Assembly (NCBI GenBank): GCA_031277155.1
Contig: JAITMW010000076.1
Coordinates: 1 to 7,419, forward strand
DNA: 7,419 nt
From: Clostridiales bacterium
Lineage (GTDB): Bacteria; Bacillota; Clostridia; Lachnospirales; WRAX01
Reading direction: 5' to 3'
Under the pieces are notes generated by a model. That model was given only the letters and a program-made list of their open reading frames with translations, was not told the DNA's origin and did not search any database. Of this stretch, positions 5,482-7,419 are shown piece by piece. How positions within the stretch are numbered: the first letter of the stretch is position 1; every line of letters begins with the position of its first letter. The position numbers were made by a program, and so were the translations under genes.

Positions 5482-5632
5482 GGGCGGCATGACGCCGCCC
5501 CTACACTGGGTGCGCAATACCGCCGACCCTCTGCGGGCGGCATTACGCCGCCCCTACGAGTGCGCAATACCGCCGACCCTCTGCGGGCGGCATTACGCCG
5601 CCCCTACGGGTGCGCAATACCGCCGACCCTAC
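5482..5632 (-). repeat. Tandem array of REP palindromes (50-bp unit) between TerL and portal
   Basis: Three GTAG-headed palindromes (GTAG at 5607, 5557 and 5504 on the minus strand) alternate with a shared spacer that contains GGGTCGGCGG and TATTGCGCAC. The two right-hand units (5531-5580 and 5581-5630) are 49/50 identical. The leftmost is offset by three bases (53-bp spacing) and has ATGAC instead of ATTAC in the loop. At the right end only the GTAG and the spacer part are present (5632-5609), without a hairpin. The array ends at the ribosome site of the portal gene. The GTAG at 5632-5629 contributes the TAG stop codon of the large terminase. Confidence 0.85.
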
Positions 5633-6945
5633 GTTAGCATTTGTTTCAGCGGCACCGCCGCATATTCCGCCGAATCCAGGCAATCCAGCGGGTAGCTGCC
5701 GTCGTCTTTGCGCACCCAGGCCCCGCGCTCTTTCGCGGTTTCATCCCATGTGGCCGAATAAAACGCGTCAACCCATTCTTCCAGATGCGCCGCCGCAAGC
5801 AACCGCCCCTGGGCAATCAGCAAACAAAAAAGACGTATCCTCTCCAGAATTCCGTCTTTTTTATAGGATGGATAAACCGGCAGCATCAGCCCCTCGCGCC
5901 GCAAGGCATCATGCAGCGCCTGACGAAACAGCTTTTCGGCGGATTCGCAAAAGATGCCGCCGCTAAAACTCAACCCGGGAAATTCATCACACCAGCGCCG
6001 CAGCCTCTCCACAATCTCGGCAATATACCTCTCGTGGGTCATGCCCGAAGCCCCGCCCTGCCTGTGATAATACCCATCAATCAGCACCAGCCGCTTGTCC
6101 GCGGTTGCGCCCACCAGGGTGGCCGCCGTGGCGTCCGTGCCGCCCACGTCAACCCCCACGGCAAATTTCACAAAATCCATCTTGGCAATTTCCTCCCGCG
6201 CCGCTATGCTGCCCTCGCCAAAGCCGCGATATATCGTGTTGTCCCCGCCGCCGCGCCTGCCCAGGATGTCCGTTAAAAACCAATTGGACGCCCTGTCATA
6301 GCTGCGCATAATCTCCGCCAGCCTCTCGCAGGGCACCGACAAATTGTCCAAAATCGTAAAATTTCCATAATTAAAGCCCTTATTTTCCCCTTTTGCCGCC
6401 AATTTTTCCTGCCTGTCCAAAAATTCCCGATAAAACCAATGGCTGGGCGCCTTGGCGTTGATATCAAAAAACGCCTTGCGCCGCCTGCTGGCCAATGTCC
6501 TGTCCAGCGCCTCAAACAAAAAGCTCTTATGCACCTCATTTGCTTCCGAAATATAAATCGACCCAAAGGAAATGCCTTTGATACGCGCCGCGTCATTGGC
6601 TTTTTGCCCACCCTCTATGATGACAATTTTTTCCTGCCCTCTCACATCCACAAACAGCGCCGGCTTCCCCTCATATTTTCCCTCGCGGCACCGCCCCGCA
6701 AAAAAATATCTCAGCCCAAAGCCATTGCTGTCAATAATATTTAAACGGGCCGCCGCCAGCGTCACCCCCGCCGCCAGATGCAGCTTGTCCGGATGGCTTT
6801 CCACATTCATGGCAAAGGCAATGATATTAAGGATATTTTTCCCGGCGCGCTTGCCGCCCTCCGCCACATTCAGCCACGACGCCAGCGACCTTTTTAAATA
6901 TGCGCTCTGCTTGGCCGTAAAATTCGTATATGGCGCGATGCTCAT
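5629..6945 (-). CDS. Terminase large subunit (DNA packaging ATPase/nuclease)
   Basis: This 438-residue motor protein cuts concatemeric DNA and pumps it into the prohead through the portal. The ATPase half shows a P-loop 'EGGKRAGKN' (residues 29-37), the Firmicutes-terminase hallmark 'ESHPDKLHLAAGVT' (49-62) and 'IIDSNGFGL' (70-78), and a Walker B 'SIYISEANE' (129-137) with Glu134 as likely catalytic acid. The RNase H-like nuclease half shows 'VGVDVGGTDATAATL' (Asp266), 'GIFCESAEK' (Glu334 where Asp is frequent) and 'LDCLDSAEYA' (Asp421, Asp424). Length is normal. The P-loop ends Lys-Asn rather than Lys-Thr/Ser (codon AAT). The ATG overlaps the TerS stop as ATGA, with GAGGGG about ten bases upstream. 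Its TAG stop is part of a repeat. Confidence 0.93.
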   Translation of the reverse strand: MSIAPYTNFTAKQSAYLKRSLASWLNVAEGGKRAGKNILNIIAFAMNVESHPDKLHLAAGVTLAAARLNIIDSNGFGLRYFFAGRCREGKYEGKPALFVDVRGQEKIVIIEGGQKANDAARIKGISFGSIYISEANEVHKSFLFEALDRTLASRRRKAFFDINAKAPSHWFYREFLDRQEKLAAKGENKGFNYGNFTILDNLSVPCERLAEIMRSYDRASNWFLTDILGRRGGGDNTIYRGFGEGSIAAREEIAKMDFVKFAVGVDVGGTDATAATLVGATADKRLVLIDGYYHRQGGASGMTHERYIAEIVERLRRWCDEFPGLSFSGGIFCESAEKLFRQALHDALRREGLMLPVYPSYKKDGILERIRLFCLLIAQGRLLAAAHLEEWVDAFYSATWDETAKERGAWVRKDDGSYPLDCLDSAEYAAVPLKQMLT

Positions 6946-7337
6946 TCAAAGTCACACCCCTCGCGCTCCACAGGATTGTTAATCAGCTGGGCCAAGCCCG
7001 TATAATCCGCAGCCTTGCCGGCCTCCTCGCCCTCGGCCGCCGCCTTGCCCCATTTTTGCGGCATACGATGCTTCAGCCAAAATTCATAGGCCTTGTGGTA
7101 CCCCGCCAGTGACCTGCTAAACAGCACATCCTCCACCATAAAATCCGCCACCTCCCGGTCAATCCTCAGGGCGGCGTCAATCTCCTCATGCTCATTGGCC
7201 CACCGCTTCAATGTGGCCGTGCCAATCTCCATCTTTGCGGCAATCTCTTCCACGCCGTCCCCCTGCCGCCGCCAGCCGCCTATCAGCGCCAGCCCCGACG
7301 CCGTAAACCAAAACACCTTGTCAACCTTCTTGCCCAA
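6942..7337 (-). CDS. Terminase small subunit (helix-turn-helix DNA-binding)
   Basis: This is the DNA-recognition partner of the packaging ATPase. The core matches small terminases of Firmicutes phages: 'ASGLALIGGWRRQGDGVEEIAAKMEIGTATLKRWANEHEEI' is a helix-turn-helix of the 'GL.L...W...G...EEIA..MGI...TL.RW' type, followed by 'ALRIDREVADFMVEDVLFSRSLAGY' (oligomerisation helices) and 'AYEFWLKHRMPQKWG', the usual end of the conserved part. I chose the TTG at 7337-7335 (131 residues; the adjacent TTG at 7340 is equally possible) because a GAAGGGGGG run sits just upstream. An in-frame GTG at 7397 would give 151 residues but lacks a ribosome site, adds a Gly/Trp-rich stretch unlike the family, and lies about where a transcript from the -10 element at 7409 would begin. 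Confidence 0.85.
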   Translation of the reverse strand: MGKKVDKVFWFTASGLALIGGWRRQGDGVEEIAAKMEIGTATLKRWANEHEEIDAALRIDREVADFMVEDVLFSRSLAGYHKAYEFWLKHRMPQKWGKAAAEGEEAGKAADYTGLAQLINNPVEREGCDFE

Positions 7338-7403
7338 CAAAGTCCCCCCTTCAAACAGCCAGGACGCCCCGCCGGGCGCCCCTCTCCAAGTCTCCACAAT
7401 ACT

Positions 7404-7412
7404 ATTCTACCA
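7404..7412 (-). promoter_or_regulatory. Possible extended -10 promoter upstream of TerS
   Basis: On the minus strand TGG-TAGAAT (7412-7404) matches the extended -10 form TGN-TATAAT with one mismatch. Initiation would fall around 7397, leaving a leader of about 60 bases before the preferred TerS start. The -35 region lies outside the window, so only half the promoter can be judged. A start of the late packaging/structural operon here fits the gene order. Confidence 0.35.
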
Positions 7413-7419
7413 CATCCCA

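Noticed and set aside
5482..5632. CRISPR array
   Set aside because: The 50-bp units are directly repeated with the same spacer sequence each time, so there are no unique spacers, and no cas genes are nearby. It is a simple tandem repeat of palindromes.
7338..7397. GTG at 7397 as the TerS start
   Set aside because: There is no ribosome site before it, it adds about 20 residues unlike the family, and it falls at the predicted transcription start of the candidate promoter.

Overview
The window is the head and head-to-tail morphogenesis block of a tailed bacteriophage or prophage. Every gene I can support lies on the minus strand, so transcription runs from the right edge (7419) to the left edge (1). 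The order is canonical: small terminase, large terminase, portal, a 93-residue protein in the scaffold position, major capsid protein, head-tail connector, head-closure-like protein, HK97-gp10/minor-capsid-like protein, tail terminator, tail tube, tail assembly chaperone and a partial second chaperone frame. The tail tube gene directly follows the tail terminator with no sheath gene, which points to a long non-contractile tail (siphovirus type). The protein families, the strong AGGAGG-type ribosome sites and the GC-rich but AGG/AAA-tolerant codon use resemble prophages of gut Clostridia. That host assignment comes from remembered family resemblance, not from a search.

Layout, right to left. 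7412-7404 holds a possible extended -10 promoter. 7337-6942 is TerS and 6945-5629 is TerL, with a 4-base ATGA overlap. 5628-5462 is a non-coding gap filled by a 50-bp tandem repeat. 5461-4043 is the portal and 4046-3765 the small putative scaffold, again joined by ATGA. 3752-2874 is the major capsid protein. A short gap with a palindrome follows. 2815-2447 is the connector, 2450-2001 the head-closure-like protein, about 2083-1721 the gp10-like protein, 1719-1309 the tail terminator and 1307-858 the tail tube. 857-556 is a 302-bp non-coding gap with two inverted-repeat pairs. 555-253 is the tail chaperone, and a second chaperone-like frame runs off the left edge.

The genes are an assembly line. 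TerS and TerL package DNA through the portal into a shell of major capsid protein. The connector and head-closure proteins seal the portal, the terminator caps the tail tube, and the chaperone pair would help tube polymerise on a tape measure protein expected just beyond the left edge.

Two things go beyond a routine phage block. First, a family of GTAG-headed palindromes (eight full or near-full copies plus one fragment) has colonised four junctions of this operon. It occurs as two head-to-head pairs (REPIN-like), a three-copy tandem array, a solitary copy read through as protein, and a degenerate copy after the capsid gene. Second, the two tail chaperone frames are offset by +1/-2 rather than the lambda-type -1, although a lambda-like GGGAAAG heptamer is present. 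I found no defence system, RNA gene, CRISPR array or integrase here.
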